This document shows positions 61,352 to 64,000 of a stretch of DNA of 64,000 nt, piece after piece (the first letter of the stretch is position 1; every line of letters starts with the position of its first letter). The position numbers and the translations under genes were made by a program. Origin of the DNA: Chlorobiaceae bacterium (lineage in GTDB: Bacteria; Bacteroidota; Chlorobiia; Chlorobiales; Chlorobiaceae); assembly GCA_013334335.1 (NCBI GenBank), contig JAAXXR010000003.1:1-64000 (forward strand). Direction: 5' to 3'. Under the pieces are notes generated by a model. It did no database searches. It was not told the origin of the DNA and saw only the letters and a list, made by a program, of their open reading frames with translations.

Positions 61352-63787
61352 TCAAACTTGCCGAATTACCGCACCAAGTTCACTCCTGGCATTGTCGCTG
61401 ACTTTGGAGACAACGGAGCTGATCCGCTCCTCGTTCATTGTACCCGACCTGTCGGCCAGCTCCAGCGAAATCGCAACGCTGCGCATTTCGCCGTCTTCGG
61501 CGCCGGCGCCACTGCGCTCGAACACGTCGAAAACCCGTACGTACCTGACCAGCGGGTCACTTTTTGCTGCCAGGTCAACCAGACGCTGTACCGGAATATG
61601 CCGGGGTAGCACAAATGAAAGGTCCCTCTCGACAACAGGAAACTTCGACGGCGGTTCGTAAACGACACGCGAATCGAAACACTTCTCAAGCACCGTGACG
61701 TCGAGTTCAGCGATATATACCTCCTGGTCAAGCGAAAATGCCTCAAGCATCTCCTTGCCGACCTGCTGAACCATACCGACCTTCATGACGCAGGGCTTCC
61801 TGTTTTCCACCTCTGCAATCTCAATGCCAATCGTAAAATCATTATAAATATTAAGTGCTGATTTATCAAGTAAATTCAGCTTCTCAAGCAACATCTCCAC
61901 GGCTCCCTTCAAGTCGAAGAAATCGACCGCGGCATCGACCTGAGCCCAGTTCCTGGGTTCGCGCCGCCCGGTCATGACCACGGCAAGGAGCTCCTGTTCG
62001 CGGAATGCCGACAGGGGACCTTGGCCCTCGCGCTCCGCTTCCGGAAGCATGGCGAAACCATGGGCCACCTCGAAAAGGCGCAGGTCGCGATTGCCGTGAC
62101 GGATATTGTGTTCGACCACCTTGAGCAGGGACGAAACGACGTTGGGCCGCAAGACCTCCAGCTCCTCGCTGATGGGGTTGAGCGCCCGGACATGGAGTCC
62201 GCCGAAGCGGTCCGCCTCCTCTTTCCTGATGAGCGGGTTGGTAAGGACCTCCCTGAAATTCAGCCCGATCATGATGTTGCGCAGGTAGTCCGGGAAGAAC
62301 TCGGGCACCTTGCGAGACAGCGGATAACTGGAGACCATGGATGGGGAGGGCTCGAGTCTGTTGTAACCGTAAAGGCGGGCAACCTCCTCGATGAGGTCGA
62401 TCTCGGACTCGATGTCCACCCTGAAGGAGGGAACCGTGAAGGAGATCGAGTCGGCGTCCTGCGATACGTAACCCTGAGATACGGCTGCGATCCCGATCCT
62501 GCCGAGCAACTGCACCATCGACGGGGCGCTGATGTCGCTGCCGAGTATGGCGTTGGCACGGCCGGGCCTGAGGGTGACGATCTTCGGGCTCTGGGGCATG
62601 CTCCCGGACTCCTCGGTGGCGTCGACGGAGCCGCCGGCCAGGTCGAGGATCATGGCGATGGCATATTCCGCCGAGCGCCTGACATTGCAGGGATCGACCC
62701 CTCGCTCGTATCGATATGAGGAGTCGGAGGAGAGCTGAAGCAGCTTGGCGGTCCTCCGGATCGAAGCCGGGCTGAAGTAGGCCGACTCGAGCAGGATATC
62801 GGTCGTTTCGTCAGTGACCGCAGCGTGGAGACCACCCATCACGCCGGCGATGGCTACAGGCCCCTCGGCGTCGCAGATGGCAAGCATTCCCGGTTCAAGG
62901 GCGTACTCGCCCTGGTTGAGCGCCGTGATCTTCGTCGAAGCATCGCTTCGCACCACGATCCGGTGCCCCTTGAGCTTTCTGTAGTCGAAGGCGTGCAGCG
63001 GCTGGCCGAAGGCGTGCAGGATATAGTTGGTGATGTCGACAATGTTGTTCCTGGGACGGAGTCCGATCTGCTCGAGCCTGCGGGCGAGCCACCTCGGTGA
63101 CGGACCAACCTTGACCCCTTTGATGACCGTGCCCGAGTAGTAGGGACAAGCGTCCTGATCGTGGACTTCGACAAGGCGGCCACCCCTCGAGAAATCGCGC
63201 ACCGGAGCTGTCGGATAGGTGATGTCGATGCAGTCGACCAGTTCGCGTGCCACACCAAGGTGGGAAAGCGCATCCGGTCGGTTCGGCGTCACGGCGATAT
63301 CGAGTACCGTGTCGGATTCGAGGTACCCGGCAAGAGGCGAGCCGACCCGGCAACCTTCATCGAGCACCATCACGCCATCGTGATCATCTGAAAGTCCGAG
63401 TTCGTCGGCAGCGCAGATCATTCCCGAGGATTGCTCGCCACGGATCTTGGCCGGCTTGATGGCGAAGGTCTCGCCGGACACGGTGGTGAGCTGGGCACCG
63501 AGTGTGGCCACCGGCACGATCATGCCTGCCTCGACGTTCGGCGCACCGCAAACGATCTGGCGTAGCTCACCCTCTCCGGTGTCGACCATGCAGATGCGAA
63601 GCCGGTCGGCGTTCGGGTGCGGACGGACCGAATCCACGCGACCGACAAGCACTTTCGGATCGGGCAACTTCTGGGTGAACACCTCTTCGACCTCGAGGCC
63701 GAGAAAGGTCAGGCGGTCGACAAGTTCGGGAATGTCCGGTGAAAAGGCGGGAATGAACTCTTTCAGCCAGTTGACGGAGATTTTCAT
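61352..63787 (-). CDS. pheT: Phenylalanine--tRNA ligase, beta subunit
   Basis: An 811-residue subunit of phenylalanyl-tRNA synthetase. Order: N-terminal MKISVNWLKEFIPAFSPDIP, tRNA-binding OB domain (about 40-150, VLVGRVDSVRPHPNADRLRI), B3/B4 domain with the editing site (about 210-390, SSDSSYRYERGVDP), B5 DNA-binding-like domain (about 400-480), the catalytic-like core, and a C-terminal anticodon-binding FDX-ACB domain (KFPVVERDLSFVLPRHIPVQ). The length is typical of the bacterial long form. pheS is not adjacent on the visible side; a terminator upstream (63962-63996) separates it from the preceding minus-strand gene. Confidence 0.97.
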   Translation of the reverse strand: MKISVNWLKEFIPAFSPDIPELVDRLTFLGLEVEEVFTQKLPDPKVLVGRVDSVRPHPNADRLRICMVDTGEGELRQIVCGAPNVEAGMIVPVATLGAQLTTVSGETFAIKPAKIRGEQSSGMICAADELGLSDDHDGVMVLDEGCRVGSPLAGYLESDTVLDIAVTPNRPDALSHLGVARELVDCIDITYPTAPVRDFSRGGRLVEVHDQDACPYYSGTVIKGVKVGPSPRWLARRLEQIGLRPRNNIVDITNYILHAFGQPLHAFDYRKLKGHRIVVRSDASTKITALNQGEYALEPGMLAICDAEGPVAIAGVMGGLHAAVTDETTDILLESAYFSPASIRRTAKLLQLSSDSSYRYERGVDPCNVRRSAEYAIAMILDLAGGSVDATEESGSMPQSPKIVTLRPGRANAILGSDISAPSMVQLLGRIGIAAVSQGYVSQDADSISFTVPSFRVDIESEIDLIEEVARLYGYNRLEPSPSMVSSYPLSRKVPEFFPDYLRNIMIGLNFREVLTNPLIRKEEADRFGGLHVRALNPISEELEVLRPNVVSSLLKVVEHNIRHGNRDLRLFEVAHGFAMLPEAEREGQGPLSAFREQELLAVVMTGRREPRNWAQVDAAVDFFDLKGAVEMLLEKLNLLDKSALNIYNDFTIGIEIAEVENRKPCVMKVGMVQQVGKEMLEAFSLDQEVYIAELDVTVLEKCFDSRVVYEPPSKFPVVERDLSFVLPRHIPVQRLVDLAAKSDPLVRYVRVFDVFERSGAGAEDGEMRSVAISLELADRSGTMNEERISSVVSKVSDNARSELGAVIRQV

Positions 63788-63961
63788 AGGAAAGTGCGCT
63801 GCTTTCGTGAACGGGCAACGCTGAAAATCGTCGTGATCGGCCGAAGGGTGGACGGGCGGTGCGGAACCGGAAATACCCCCGGAATGCCGGGAGATGTGGA
63901 TTTCGACCCCTGTCCGGCCCGGATTGACTGAATTCGCGGAACAGATTTTCAGAGATAGCCC

Positions 63962-63996
63962 AAAAAAAAAGCCCTGAACCTTTGATGAACAGAGCT
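63962..63996 (-). terminator. Rho-independent terminator of a gene beyond the window
   Basis: On the minus strand AGCTCTG pairs with CAGGGCT (one G-U) around a 13-nt loop, followed by a run of nine T. It ends the transcript of a minus-strand gene lying beyond position 64000, so pheT should have its own promoter within 63788-63961. Confidence 0.85.
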
Positions 63997-64000
63997 GAAA

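Noticed and set aside
1-64000. CRISPR arrays, insertion sequences, integrases and phage genes
   Set aside because: None was seen: no regularly spaced repeats and no transposase, recombinase or phage structural protein motifs in any frame.

Overview
This window reads as chromosome from a green sulfur bacterium (Chlorobiota, family Chlorobiaceae; probably Chlorobium or Chlorobaculum in the wide sense). The strongest evidence is a CsmA/CsmE-type chlorosome envelope protein (28159-28419), followed by a B12-binding radical SAM enzyme of the BchE/BchQ/BchR kind and a (bacterio)chlorophyll synthase. The base composition looks GC-rich throughout. There is no insertion sequence, CRISPR array, prophage or rRNA operon. 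The species cannot be fixed from the sequence alone.

Layout. 1-6.4 kb, minus strand: TolC-type channel, RarA, riboflavin synthase, a GH13 alpha-amylase and thiol peroxidase Tpx. 6.5-11.9 kb: a 1184-residue NodZ-like/TPR/GT9-like protein beside a two-partner-secretion transporter (TpsB), resembling the HMW1B/HMW1C pairing. 12-18.5 kb: ABC ATPase overlapping a DoxX protein, RibD and dCMP deaminase, RqcH (NFACT), a hotdog thioesterase and an LptF/LptG permease. 18.9-25 kb: a hybrid histidine kinase, two unknown proteins and a CqsS-like hybrid kinase with its own receivers and Hpt domain. 25.4-31 kb: an orphan HigA-type regulator and the photosynthesis block, with several unidentified small proteins. 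31.2-37 kb: a seven-PAS histidine kinase, its OmpR-type response regulator and type II NADH dehydrogenase. 37-43 kb: small membrane or secreted proteins, including a channel-like protein with an altered filter, a NAD(P)-binding reductase-like protein, phosphofructokinase, an SNase-like protein and a class III-like sirtuin. 43-54.5 kb: an envelope block with M13 and M48 peptidases, a CAP protein, a lysozyme-inhibitor-like protein, a cyclophilin, a transglutaminase-like protein, a large membrane protein and several unknown exported proteins. 54.6-57 kb: a gene broken by a stop codon, a UbiA-family enzyme and a SOUL protein. 57.3-64 kb: tRNA-Lys, SecG, HisB, RNase Y, 6S RNA, ZapA, a coiled-coil protein and PheT.

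How the genes fit together. RibD and RibE supply two steps of riboflavin synthesis. The radical SAM enzyme and prenyl-type synthase would tailor and esterify chlorosome pigment next to an envelope protein gene. The PAS kinase and regulator sit directly downstream and may respond to light, redox or energy state, although only gene order supports this. PheT, the coiled-coil protein and ZapA form a minus-strand run that leads into 6S RNA and RNase Y. Four observations merit most attention: the CqsS-like kinase, the TpsB/glycosyltransferase pair, the chlorosome-block unknowns, and the gene interrupted by TAA inside a protein repeat.
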